This document shows, piece by piece, positions 51,663 to 60,245 of a stretch of 64,000 nucleotides of DNA. The notes under the pieces were generated by a model. That model had not been told where the DNA came from and searched no databases. It worked only from the letters and a program-made list of their open reading frames with translations. Positions within the stretch are counted from its first letter, which is position 1. Every line of letters starts with the position of its first letter. Origin of the DNA: Planctomycetota bacterium (lineage in GTDB: Bacteria; Planctomycetota; UBA8742; UBA2392); the NCBI GenBank assembly GCA_019636215.1, contig JAHBXZ010000017.1, forward strand, positions 23,296 through 87,295. The letters are read 5' to 3'. The position numbers and the translations under genes were made by a program.

Positions 51663-53036
51663 CTACTTGCGCGCGTGCTTCAGGGCATCCAGCGCGTAAG
51701 CCGTGCAAAGCACCGGGCTGTTTTCCTGCCAGCGGTCATGCTTGTCGTTGACCCAGCTTCCGTCGGCCTTCTGGCGCGACTTCAGTTCATTGGCCAGGTC
51801 GCTGCGCCAGTTGTGGCTGGTGCCGCGCTCGGCCTCCTCGATGGTGTCCGAGCCCCAGGCGTTCAAGGTGCGGCTCATGCTCGAGTAATAGTAATACAGG
51901 CCCATCTCAAAGGTCTTTTCGTCGCGGAACCCGGGCACGCGCTTGACAGTGTAATTGCGCTGGATCCATGCATAGGCCAGCTTCACGGGCACGCTGTCTT
52001 TGCTCAGGCCCGCGTACATGTAAGCCCGCAGCAGGTTGTAGGTCATGCTGCCGTAGCTGAACAACGTGATGGTGCCGTCGGCGTTTTCGGTGCCGCCGGT
52101 GACCATGCTGGATTCCTCGCTGTAGATCGCGCCGCCGTAATCCGCGCTGCCCTTTTCCGCGGCCTTGATCTTTTTGCCCGTGGCTTTGTCGATGGCCTCA
52201 AAGCCTTCTTCCTGCACTTCGCCCGCGTTCTGGTTGCGCTTGAGAAACACCAGCGCCTGTTCCCACAGCGGGTCCTTCGGGTCCAGGCCGCAGGCTTTCA
52301 GGGCGTCGATGGCGTAGCTGCTTGTGCTCATGTTTGCCGGCGGCTTGCCTTGCTCGCCTACACTCTTGCCGATTTCCTCTTTGCTGTAGGCCCAGCCGCC
52401 ATAACCGGCTTTGGACTTGTCGTAGTCCGGCGCGGGGCCTTCCGCATTGCCCACCTGCGATTGCTTCAGGTAATCGCGAGCCTTGGCGATGTTGTCGCTG
52501 AGCTTGCCCTTCCAGGGGCCTTCACGGTTGAGGTCAGCAAACAACTGGGCGCAGATCGCCGTGATGTACACCGCGCGCAGGCCCTTTGCCCCGGGTGCAA
52601 TGTTGACCGGCATGTAACTGAACGACCCGGTGGCTTCCTGGTTTTCAATCAGGAACGTCACGCTGTCCTTGATCATCTCGTTGCTGCTGTCCCAGGCTTT
52701 GGTGCCGTACAGCCCGTGCAGCACCATGGCGGTGTAGGGGATATTCATCGACTTCGGCCCCCAGCCGCTCTTGACACCGGCGCGGTCGTCGCGCGGCGCG
52801 GGCACGTTGTACATGGTCTTGAGGTATTCCATCGCCTTGACGGCCAATTCATCGTGCAGGTCGTTTGTGACGGCGGGTTTGGGCTCGGGCTCCGGCTTAG
52901 GGGCCTCGGCGGTGTTGCCGGCGGGCGTGTTGGCCGGGGCGTTGCCGTTGCCGGCAGGTGCCTGGCCGCATGCCGACCAGAACAGCGCTGCCGCAATCGC
53001 CAGCGCAGTTGTCACATAGCTTCGGGTGTTGTGCAT
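51663..53036 (-). CDS. Squalene-cyclase-like lipoprotein
   Basis: 457 residues. Lipoprotein signal with lipobox WSAC (MHNTRSYVTTALAIAAALFWSAC), then a Pro/Glu linker, then alpha/alpha barrel repeats of the prenyltransferase/squalene-cyclase fold (DSVTFLIENQEATGSFSYM, AYAWIQRNYTV, SRQKADGSWVNDKHDRW, TAYALDALKHA). No cyclase acid motif. GAGGAG precedes the ATG. A relative of the larger protein at 47813-50488 on the other side of the caspase gene. Confidence 0.85.
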   Translation of the reverse strand: MHNTRSYVTTALAIAAALFWSACGQAPAGNGNAPANTPAGNTAEAPKPEPEPKPAVTNDLHDELAVKAMEYLKTMYNVPAPRDDRAGVKSGWGPKSMNIPYTAMVLHGLYGTKAWDSSNEMIKDSVTFLIENQEATGSFSYMPVNIAPGAKGLRAVYITAICAQLFADLNREGPWKGKLSDNIAKARDYLKQSQVGNAEGPAPDYDKSKAGYGGWAYSKEEIGKSVGEQGKPPANMSTSSYAIDALKACGLDPKDPLWEQALVFLKRNQNAGEVQEEGFEAIDKATGKKIKAAEKGSADYGGAIYSEESSMVTGGTENADGTITLFSYGSMTYNLLRAYMYAGLSKDSVPVKLAYAWIQRNYTVKRVPGFRDEKTFEMGLYYYYSSMSRTLNAWGSDTIEEAERGTSHNWRSDLANELKSRQKADGSWVNDKHDRWQENSPVLCTAYALDALKHARK

Positions 53037-53105
53037 GGATTCTCCTCTTCTTCAGGCCAGTACCACGGCACGGCAGTTTCTGACCACAATTCGCGTACGC
53101 AAGCA

Positions 53106-53690
53106 CTAACGCAGGCCGGCCTGCAGCAGGGCCTCGCGGGCCAGGGTCTCGGTGAAGGCCTCGTACTTGCGCCGGGTGAAGCGCTGGTCCCCGATCGCGC
53201 CCAGTTCGCCCGGCGGCGTCAGGAACAACTGAAAGTCCTGCACGGCTTCTCCGCGGGCAATCTCTGTCTGCGTGGCGTTGTCCACCACTACCACCAGCAA
53301 GGCCATGCGATACCGGCCCGTGCGCCGCAGGTCGACGGCATCGTAGGTTGTCACCGCGGCCTGTACGCGCCAGGGTGCTGCGCTGTCGGTGACCTGCCGG
53401 CCGCTTAATGTCAGGCCGGCCACCAGCGCGGCCTCGGTAACCAGGGCCAGGTCGATCTCTTCGACTTCCAGCGGGTCTGCCGTGCCCAGCATGTCGCCCA
53501 CATAAAGTTCGGTCACGCGCAGGGACACGCCTGAAAGGTTCTGCACCGGCGCGACAAAGTACCGGCCTTCCAGCTCGCGCGCGGTGTTCGCGCGACCAGG
53601 CCCCGAAGCACAGCCCCCAGCAAAGCAGGCAATTGCCAGCAACCCGGCCAGTGTGAAGTGCCTTGCCGCCAGGCAGGGATCAGGCCTCAT
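53106..53690 (-). CDS. Lipoprotein of unknown function
   Basis: 194 residues. The N-terminus HFTLAGLLAIACFAGGC ends in a lipobox (AGGC). The mature part has alternating beta strands (YFVAPVQNLSGVSL, WRVQAAVTTYDAVD, YRMALLVVVVDNATQTEI), resembling the fold of bacterial surface-lipoproteins that sense or assemble (GNA1162/CsgG-like in general shape only). It overlaps the next gene by 11 bases, so they are co-translated. Confidence 0.7.
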   Translation of the reverse strand: MRPDPCLAARHFTLAGLLAIACFAGGCASGPGRANTARELEGRYFVAPVQNLSGVSLRVTELYVGDMLGTADPLEVEEIDLALVTEAALVAGLTLSGRQVTDSAAPWRVQAAVTTYDAVDLRRTGRYRMALLVVVVDNATQTEIARGEAVQDFQLFLTPPGELGAIGDQRFTRRKYEAFTETLAREALLQAGLR

Positions 53691-54723
53691 CGCGGAACTC
53701 CTGGCCGGTCAACACGTGCTGAAGCACCCAGGCGATCTCGCACATGCCGATGCTGGACTTCGGCAGGTTCAACCCGCGCGACAGCAGCACGGGCAGATCC
53801 CCGGGGTCGTTGTCCGGGCCGACCGGCCCGCGGGGCTCGCGGATGAACTCACCGGTGAAGCCCCAGCCAGGCCGGAGCTCGGCCAGCACCACGCCGGCCT
53901 CGGGGCAGTCCAGGCCCAGTTCGGCACGCTGGTGGCCGTGCAGAACACGCTGATAACCCGGCTGCGCGGCAAGCACCGCGGCAACCTGCGCCACGGAATC
54001 AGCCGCACAATCGACGTGCAGGATGCGGCCGTCCTGCACCGCCGTCAGGTCAGGTGGCGGGGTCAGGCCCTTGGGGGCAGGCACATGCACGTTGCTGGAA
54101 ACCAGCACCACCACGCGGTCACCCGCCGCCGCCATCAGCGTGCCGACAAATGCGTCCAGCCGCTGCATGGCCTGCCGGGCAGGGTCGTCGGCCCTGTTGC
54201 CCATGCGCTGGGCGATGCGCGCAATCAACAGGCGGGCGTTTTCGACCCAGACAAACCCGTACCCGCCTGCCATGGCGCGCAGGGCGAAGTGGGCAAGCAG
54301 GGTGTCGAAGTCCGCGCCGGGGTCAACGTCCGGGGCGCCCTGCTGAAACCACGAGTCCAGGTGATCGGGCTTGCACACCAGGCGGCGGTTTTCGCTGCGC
54401 AGGTGAACGTCGCTGGCCAGTGCCAACTGCGGGCAGTTGCCGAAAAACGCCGACTTCAGGCCCGCAACCGCTGCCCGTCGCCAGAAGGGCTCTGCGCGCA
54501 GCTTCACGTCAATTCCGCCATGGATCAACCCGTGGTCCTGCGGCAGCAGGCCGGTGGCGATGCTGGCCTGGCGCGCGGGCGTAGAACCGGCCGCCACCGG
54601 CACAATCACCGCCGACTGCGCGGCCAGTTCGCGCAGGTGCACAAGGTGCGGGCCCAGGTCGCGAATGTCGGCCAGCCGCAGGCCGGGCACGTCAATCAGC
54701 AGCAGTTGCCGGGGCCTGGCCAT
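53680..54723 (-). CDS. Alkaline-phosphatase-fold (type I phosphodiesterase-like) protein
   Basis: 347 residues, no signal peptide. LLLIDVPGLRL gives the first metal-ligand Asp, STPARQASIATGLLPQDHGLI matches the nucleophile and TG..P..HG pattern of the alkaline-phosphatase superfamily, and later VVVLVSSNVHVP and a GWGFTGEFIRE stretch take the place of the usual DHG motif, which is degenerate. Activity is therefore uncertain; a phosphodiesterase or sulfatase relative is the best guess. Start ATG 54723; divergent from senA. Confidence 0.65.
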   Translation of the reverse strand: MARPRQLLLIDVPGLRLADIRDLGPHLVHLRELAAQSAVIVPVAAGSTPARQASIATGLLPQDHGLIHGGIDVKLRAEPFWRRAAVAGLKSAFFGNCPQLALASDVHLRSENRRLVCKPDHLDSWFQQGAPDVDPGADFDTLLAHFALRAMAGGYGFVWVENARLLIARIAQRMGNRADDPARQAMQRLDAFVGTLMAAAGDRVVVLVSSNVHVPAPKGLTPPPDLTAVQDGRILHVDCAADSVAQVAAVLAAQPGYQRVLHGHQRAELGLDCPEAGVVLAELRPGWGFTGEFIREPRGPVGPDNDPGDLPVLLSRGLNLPKSSIGMCEIAWVLQHVLTGQEFRDEA

Positions 54724-54784
54724 GGGCCTGTTATCCAGCAACAGTCGGGCCCTGCCAAGGGCGGGAATTTGCCGGCAGGACATC

Positions 54785-54790
54785 TATGCT
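54785..54790 (+). promoter_or_regulatory. -10-like box of senA, probable leaderless start
   Basis: TATGCT lies six bases before the senA ATG with no ribosome site between. The distance fits transcription starting at the start codon. Confidence 0.4.
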
Positions 54791-54796
54791 GCTGCC

Positions 54797-56080
54797 ATGG
54801 ATACCGTCGATCTGACAAGTGCCATTGTGGAAGCCCGTGCCCGCACGTTTGAGCTGATCAGCGACCTCAGCGATGCCCAGCTGCAGGTGCCTTACCTGGA
54901 AATCGTCAACCCGTTTCTTTGGGAAGTCGGCCACGTTGCGTGGTTCCAGGAGAAGTTCGTGCTGCGTGACCTGGATGGCCGCCCCGCCCTTCGCGCGGAC
55001 GGGGACTCGCTGTTCGACAGCATCGCCATCGCCCATGAGACGCGCTGGGGCCTGCCCGTGCCCCCGCGCGATCAGGTGTTGCGGTACATGGCCGAGGTGC
55101 GCGACGGCGTGGCCGGGCGCATCAAGGCCGACCTGCCGCGCGAAGACTGGTATCGAAACTGGCTTGCCGTGTTTCACGAAGACATGCACGACGAGGCCTT
55201 TACCTACATGCGCCAGACACTTGGCTATGGCCCGCCCCCGCTTACGGTGCCGCACGATCCCGCACCCGAGGCAGGCCCGTTGCCCGGTGATGTTGAGGTA
55301 CCCGCAGGCGAGTTCACCCTGGGGGCCACTGACCCCGGCGCGTTCGCCTTTGACAACGAAGTGCCTGCGCACCGGGCAAGTGTTTCGGCTTTCCGGATTG
55401 CCCGGGCCTGTGTCACGCAGGCCGAGTTTGCCGCCTTCTGCGATGCCGGCGGGTATGTTCACGACGAGTTCTGGTCAGTGGCCGGTCGCCAGTGGAGGGC
55501 CGAAACCGGCGCGACATGCCCTGTTTACTGGCGCAGGCAATCGGGCCGCTGGCAACGGCGGCACTTCGACCAGTGGCGCGACCTGGAGCCTCACCGGCCT
55601 GTCATCCATGTCTGCTGGTATGAGGCCGAGGCTTACTGCCGATGGGCCGGGCGGCGGCTGCCTACCGAGCCAGAGTGGGAAGCCGCAGCCAAATGTGAAG
55701 GCGCGGGCGGCCGGCTGGTGGACGCAAGGCGGAAGTTCCCCTGGGGCAGCGAACCAGCAAGTCCGAAGCGGGCGAACTTTGACTGGCGCGCCATGGACAC
55801 GGTTGATGTCGGCGCGCTGCCGCAGGGCGACTCCGCGTTTGGCTGCCGCCAGATGCTGGGCAATCTTTGGCAGTGGACTGCCAGCGTGTTTGCGCCCTAC
55901 CCCGGCTTCACGCCCGGCCCGTACAAGGAGTACAGCGAACCTGTGTTCCACACGCGCAGGGTACTGCGCGGAGGGTGCTGGGCCTCCAGGTCGCGCCTGC
56001 TGTGGAACACCTGGCGGAACTTTTTCGAGCCGCACCGGCGCGACGTGTTTGCAGGGTTTAGAACCTGCGCGCTTGAGTAG
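54797..56080 (+). CDS. senA: Selenoneine synthase SenA
   Basis: 427 residues. Joins a selenosugar (made by SenB) to trimethylhistidine to form the selenoxide precursor of selenoneine. An N-terminal DinB domain carries the iron-binding His set (His46 in GHVAWF, His127/His131/Glu133 in HEDMHDE); the C-terminal SUMF1/FGE-like domain includes LPTEPEWEAAAKCEG, GNLWQWTASVF and the closing VLRGG...GFRTCALE. A close relative of EgtB, but directly followed by a SenB gene, which is specific for selenoneine loci. The likely third gene, senC (SelD-like), is not in the window. Confidence 0.8.
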   Translation: MDTVDLTSAIVEARARTFELISDLSDAQLQVPYLEIVNPFLWEVGHVAWFQEKFVLRDLDGRPALRADGDSLFDSIAIAHETRWGLPVPPRDQVLRYMAEVRDGVAGRIKADLPREDWYRNWLAVFHEDMHDEAFTYMRQTLGYGPPPLTVPHDPAPEAGPLPGDVEVPAGEFTLGATDPGAFAFDNEVPAHRASVSAFRIARACVTQAEFAAFCDAGGYVHDEFWSVAGRQWRAETGATCPVYWRRQSGRWQRRHFDQWRDLEPHRPVIHVCWYEAEAYCRWAGRRLPTEPEWEAAAKCEGAGGRLVDARRKFPWGSEPASPKRANFDWRAMDTVDVGALPQGDSAFGCRQMLGNLWQWTASVFAPYPGFTPGPYKEYSEPVFHTRRVLRGGCWASRSRLLWNTWRNFFEPHRRDVFAGFRTCALE

Positions 56081-56211
56081 GGCATGGGCATAGGGCGGTT
56101 GTGATACTTGGGCGTTGGCAGCGAACAAGGGTGGTGATTCGATGTTCTGACCCCGAATCCCGCGCCACGAACTTCGATCCACGCGCTTCGCACATGGAAC
56201 CCCGGACGAGT

Positions 56212-57156
56212 ATGGCCCGCATTCGCATCATTACCCCGGCACCCCGCGGAAGCCGCACCGGAAACCGCATCACCGCCGAACGTTACGCCCGGTTGCTGCG
56301 CGCGCTGGGGCACCGCGTGCAGGTACAGACCAGCTATGAGGGCCAGTGCGCGGAGCTGATCATCGTGCTGCATGCCGGCAAAGGCGCCTCGGCGCTGCGC
56401 GATTTCAAACGCTGCTGCGGCGACGCAAAGCTGGTCGTGCTGCTGACGGGCACAGATGTCTACGGCGGCCTGGGCCAGCGCAGGGCGCTGGAAAGCCTGA
56501 AATCGGCCGACCGCATCCTTCTGCTGCAGCCGCTGGCGGCGCGCGAGCTGCCGCCGGCACTTCGCCGCAAGACCCAGACCATCTGGCAGAGTGCCGTTGC
56601 GCCGCGCCGCGTGCCCGCCCCGCGCAGGCAACTGGTGCTGACGGTGGGGCACCTGCGCAGGGTGAAGGACCCGTTGCGGCCGGCGCTGGCCTCGCGACTG
56701 CTGGCTCCGGAAAGCCGCCTGCGCTTTCAGTTGATTGGCGGCGTGATTGAGCCCGCCTTTGCGCGCCTTGCCAGGCGCGAGCAATCCACCAACCCGCGCT
56801 TTGCCTGGCTTGGGGAAAAGTCCAGGGCGGCAGCACAGCGGCGCATTGCCTCGGCATGGCTGTTGTGTGTGCCAAGCTTTGCCGAAGGCGGCGCCAATGT
56901 GATTGCCGAGTCCTGCGTGTGTGGAACCCCGGTGCTTGCTTCGCGCGTGCCCGGCAATGTGGGCATGCTGGGCGCGAAGTACCCCGGCTATTTCAAGGTG
57001 GGGGACGAGCGCGACCTGGCCCGTCTGATCCGCCGCTGTGAGGACGAGCCGCAGTTCTACGCAAAGCTGCAGAAGTGGTGCGCGGCACTGGCGCCAAGAT
57101 TCGCGCCCGGGGCCGAAGCCGGGGCGCTGGACAAACTGGTGAGGCAATTGGTCTGA
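56212..57156 (+). CDS. senB: Selenosugar synthase SenB
   Basis: 314 residues. GT-B glycosyltransferase that makes 1-seleno-N-acetylglucosamine or a similar selenosugar from selenophosphate and UDP-sugar. Family features: RIRIITPAPRGSRTGNRITAER start, LLTGTDVYGGL, HLRRVKDPLRPALASRLL, FAEGGANVIAES and LGAKYPGYFKVGD. These match the TIGR04348/SenB family closely. It follows senA after a 131-base gap that contains a degenerate short-repeat sequence but no gene. Selenophosphate supply must come from a gene outside the window. Confidence 0.85.
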   Translation: MARIRIITPAPRGSRTGNRITAERYARLLRALGHRVQVQTSYEGQCAELIIVLHAGKGASALRDFKRCCGDAKLVVLLTGTDVYGGLGQRRALESLKSADRILLLQPLAARELPPALRRKTQTIWQSAVAPRRVPAPRRQLVLTVGHLRRVKDPLRPALASRLLAPESRLRFQLIGGVIEPAFARLARREQSTNPRFAWLGEKSRAAAQRRIASAWLLCVPSFAEGGANVIAESCVCGTPVLASRVPGNVGMLGAKYPGYFKVGDERDLARLIRRCEDEPQFYAKLQKWCAALAPRFAPGAEAGALDKLVRQLV

Positions 57157-57235
57157 ACGCGAAGCGTAAGCAAGCGCCTTGGTGCTGCCAGCTTGCCTAC
57201 CAAAGTGTCCACAGGGCACTGACCACTGACACCTT
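57153..57235. repeat. Solo copies of two repeat-family units
   Basis: 57153-57174 (ctgaacgcgaagcgtaagc...) differs at two positions from the left arm of the element at 32344. Near 57217 cactgaccactgacacc resembles the gtgtc units at 1849-1964. Their partners for base pairing are missing or degenerate here. The rest of 57157-57348 is the dnaB promoter region. Confidence 0.55.
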
Positions 57236-57348
57236 ATCCAAATCTAATCCGGTCCGGCTGCGGTCCCCCGGCCCAGCATACCCTCTGCGCCGCGGAAAAA
57301 ATGTCGCGGCCCTTCGTAGCATGATGGGCTGGTCGCAAGGGCACTGTC

Positions 57349-58764
57349 ATGGCCGAGCAAACCTACACACCGCCGCACAACCTCGAGGCCGAACAGGCCG
57401 TGCTGGGCGCGATTTTCGTCGACCCCAAATGCATGGTTGAAGTCAGCCTGATCCTGAAACGCCCCGAGATGTTCTGGCGCGTCAGCCACCAGCACATCTA
57501 TCGCGCCATCCTGCAACTGAACGCCGAGGCCCACGAGATTGACTGGGTCAGCGTGATTGAGCAGGTCCGCAAGGCCGGCCAGCTGGAAGCCTGCGGCGGG
57601 GCCGATGCCCTGAACGCCTATCTTTCGGACATCACCCACGGCGTGCCCAGTGCCTACGGCGCAGATCGATACGCCACGATTGTGCGCGACCGCAGCCTGA
57701 TGCGCGAAATCGCGCTGCGCGCCGGCGATGCCCGCGCCATGGCCCTGGACGAAACCCGCACACCGGTCGACGTGCTGTCGAAGATGGAAACCGACATCCA
57801 CGAACTGGCCAGCCAGCGCTATCACGGCGAGACGCACTCCATGCAGGCGCTGATCAGCCAGGTGATGGAGCAGCAGGCCCGCATGCGCGAGTGGCGGCTG
57901 AAGCACGACGGACATCTGCTGCCGGGGCTCAGCAGCGGCTACAGCGACCTGGATGCCTTCACCACGGGCTGGAAGCCGGGCGAATTGATTGTGGTCGGCG
58001 CGCGGCCCGGCCAGGGCAAGACTTCGCTGATGCTGAACCTGGCCGAAAACATCGCCCTGGAAACGCACACCCGCCATTCCGACGGTACCGGCGGTGCGCT
58101 GGTGTTCAGCCTGGAAATGACGGCGACAGAACTGGTGCAGCGCGTGCTGTGCGCCAACGCCGGCGTGGACCTGCGCAAAGTGAAGCTGGGCATGTTCTCG
58201 CGCGCCGAAGAAGATTCGTTGAAAGAGGCCACCAACCGCCTGGCCTCGGCGCCGATCTTTGTTGACGACAGCTTTACTCTCAGCATGTCCGAGATCCGCA
58301 GCAAAGCCCGCCGCATGCGCGACCGTTACAACATTGACGTCATCTTTGTGGACTACCTTCAGCTGGTGAAGGACAACGACCGGCTGGACCGCCACCTGCA
58401 GATCGGCAACATCAGCCGCGGGCTGAAGGCGCTGGCGCGCGAGCTGGACATCCCGGTTGTCACGGCCGCGCAGCTCAACCGCGGCGTCGAGCAGCGCAGC
58501 GCGCGGGAAAAACGCCCGATGCTGAGCGACCTGCGTGAGTCCGGCAGCATTGAACAGGACGCCGACCAGGTGCTGCTGATCTATCGCAAAGAGGGCGAAG
58601 AAAACACCAACCCCAACGACGAGGTCAGCGAAGTCGAACTCATTGTCGCCAAGAACCGCAACGGCCCCACCGGCGACGTGGGCATGGTGTTCCGCAAGAA
58701 GATCACGCGCTTTGAAATGCGCCAGAGCATGCCCAGCAACTGGGCCACGATGCCCCAGGCGTAA
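57349..58764 (+). CDS. dnaB: Replicative DNA helicase
   Basis: 471 residues. Hexameric fork helicase. N-terminal primase-interacting domain (PHNLEAEQAVLGAIFVD), RecA-type C-terminal domain with Walker A GARPGQGKTSL, SLEMTATELVQRVL, Walker B VIFVDYLQLV, and AAQLNRGVEQR / DLRESGSIEQDAD motifs. No intein. AAGGG precedes the ATG. Ordinary housekeeping gene. Confidence 0.97.
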   Translation: MAEQTYTPPHNLEAEQAVLGAIFVDPKCMVEVSLILKRPEMFWRVSHQHIYRAILQLNAEAHEIDWVSVIEQVRKAGQLEACGGADALNAYLSDITHGVPSAYGADRYATIVRDRSLMREIALRAGDARAMALDETRTPVDVLSKMETDIHELASQRYHGETHSMQALISQVMEQQARMREWRLKHDGHLLPGLSSGYSDLDAFTTGWKPGELIVVGARPGQGKTSLMLNLAENIALETHTRHSDGTGGALVFSLEMTATELVQRVLCANAGVDLRKVKLGMFSRAEEDSLKEATNRLASAPIFVDDSFTLSMSEIRSKARRMRDRYNIDVIFVDYLQLVKDNDRLDRHLQIGNISRGLKALARELDIPVVTAAQLNRGVEQRSAREKRPMLSDLRESGSIEQDADQVLLIYRKEGEENTNPNDEVSEVELIVAKNRNGPTGDVGMVFRKKITRFEMRQSMPSNWATMPQA

Positions 58765-59045
58765 GGCCCGTCTGCGCCAATATGCAATGCCCGCGCGGCC
58801 TTTGCGTTCCGGCGGCTTTGTTTGGGCCTGTCCGCGTGATGTGGCCGCCTGCGCGCCGCCCACGGCATACCCTTAGGGTGTACCCCGCGTTAAGCCCCGG
58901 TCTTCCCGCGTAGAAGACACAAAGGCCAGCCCGCACCACAACATCCGTGCCAGGCCGCATTGCGGCGCACGAAACTGCCGGTTGACCCGGCGTGGTCGCT
59001 GCTTGCCCGGTGCAACGCGCCCCTCATCAACCCCGGAGAAAAGCC
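58765..59045. other. Long gap between dnaB and the paralogous pair
   Basis: 281 bases without a gene. It ends with a GGAG site for the next gene; a CATACC-like -10 box occurs near 58866. I see no RNA gene or strong repeat. Confidence 0.4.
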
Positions 59046-59525
59046 ATGAGCAAAGATGCTCGTTCATTGATCCTGATGCTGGGCCTGCCGTTTGCCGCCG
59101 CCGCGCTGCTGCTGGCCGCAGGTGTGGTGTTCTGGGCACTGCGCCCGGTGCCCGCGCACGCCGACGGCGCAAGTCTTGCGGGCAAGGATGGTTTTGCCAT
59201 CACCACCATTGATGTCGGCAGCGGGGTGCAGTACCTGTGCGTGAGCACCTACGCGCCCTACATCGGCGGCGGCAAGGGCGAACTGCGGCAGTTTCTCACG
59301 TTCTACGAGATCAAGCCCGCAGGGCCCGGCAAAGCCGAGTTGTTTTTCGTGGGCAGCCGGTGTGTGGATTTTGACCGCGGCTTTGCCGAGATGGGCTTCA
59401 AGTCGGCCAAGGGTTTCAGCCCGATCGAGATCCAGAAGCTTCACGAGAAAGAGCTCGAACGCCAGGCAAAAGCCGGCGAGCCATCCCGGCCCGCCAACGA
59501 GCCACCCCGCAGCAACGGTGGCTAG
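59046..59525 (+). CDS. Exported protein of a local pair, member 1
   Basis: 159 residues with one N-terminal hydrophobic segment (LILMLGLPFAAAALLLAAGVVFWAL) that serves as signal or anchor. The mature part shares blocks with the next gene: YLCVSTYAPYIGGGKGE against YICVSKYSEDPTGEGKT, LTFYEIKPAG against LTFYELKKQG, ELFFVGSR against RLFYVGSR. GGAG precedes ATG 59046. C-terminal Ala/Glu/Pro tail. No known family. Confidence 0.75.
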   Translation: MSKDARSLILMLGLPFAAAALLLAAGVVFWALRPVPAHADGASLAGKDGFAITTIDVGSGVQYLCVSTYAPYIGGGKGELRQFLTFYEIKPAGPGKAELFFVGSRCVDFDRGFAEMGFKSAKGFSPIEIQKLHEKELERQAKAGEPSRPANEPPRSNGG

Positions 59526-59537
59526 CGCGCCAAAGTG

Positions 59538-59561
59538 GGGGGCCGGTTTTCCGGCCCCCTT
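59538..59561 (+). terminator. Hairpin after member 1
   Basis: Nine-base perfect stem GGGGGCCGG/CCGGCCCCC around a TTTT loop, 12 nt past the stop. Weak T run after it. It probably ends transcription between the paralogs. Confidence 0.6.
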
Positions 59562-59648
59562 GCCTTGGCCCCGGCATTTCCATTGTTGAAGCACTTGATG
59601 CGGGGCTAAGATGCCCCCGGACAAGCCCCTGTTTCCATGAGGTGAGCC

Positions 59649-60068
59649 ATGAAGCTGGATCTCGCGATCAAGGCAGTGTTTGCACTTGCAGCGCTGGTTG
59701 CCGCCGGCACCTACGCCTACAACACGTTCACAGACAACGCCCAGCCGGTTCACGCCGGCGTGGACACCGCCCAGGGGTTTGAAGTGCTGGGGCTGGGGTT
59801 CTCGGCCCAGGGCGGGTACATCTGCGTTTCCAAATACAGCGAAGACCCCACCGGCGAAGGCAAGACCAACCACACCCTTACCTTCTATGAACTCAAGAAG
59901 CAGGGTTCTGACGGCGAGGCCAGGCTGTTCTATGTGGGCAGCCGCAGCATCACCCATGATTCCGGCCTGCCGCTGATCAAGTTCAAGGAAAGCGACGATA
60001 AAGACTACTCGCCCAACGCCTTGAAAGAGGCCTTTGAGAAAATCAACAAGGGCGGCAAGAAGCGCTGA
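59649..60068 (+). CDS. Exported protein of a local pair, member 2
   Basis: 139 residues with N-terminal signal/anchor LAIKAVFALAALVAAGTYAY. Clear paralog of the preceding gene (CVSKY, LTFYEL, LFYVGSR blocks), with a Lys-rich tail (INKGGKKR). GAGG precedes the ATG; a TAAGAT -10-like box lies near 59610. Each member has its own terminator, so they are separate transcripts. Function unknown. Confidence 0.75.
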   Translation: MKLDLAIKAVFALAALVAAGTYAYNTFTDNAQPVHAGVDTAQGFEVLGLGFSAQGGYICVSKYSEDPTGEGKTNHTLTFYELKKQGSDGEARLFYVGSRSITHDSGLPLIKFKESDDKDYSPNALKEAFEKINKGGKKR

Positions 60069-60091
60069 CCCGGCGGCATGAAGATATGGCG

Positions 60092-60122
60092 GGGGCAAGG
60101 CTCAGCCTTGCCCCTGTTTCGT
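60092..60122 (+). terminator. Terminator after member 2
   Basis: Ten-base perfect stem GGGGCAAGGC with its complement around TCA, followed by TGTTTCGTT. 24 nt past the stop. Confidence 0.8.
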
Positions 60123-60245
60123 TGGGTGCCGCCTTTACAACCGCTTCAAGTCAAGTCCCGTGGGCGGCTGATGTGTGCTTTCGCATCCGCCGGGAAAAGC
60201 TATACCCAAGGGTCCACCGCAGTGCGGCAACGAAAGGTCACGACC

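Noticed and set aside
56081..56211. Small gene between senA and senB
   Set aside because: The open frame there is an upstream extension of senB without ribosome site; the DNA is made of short degenerate repeats.
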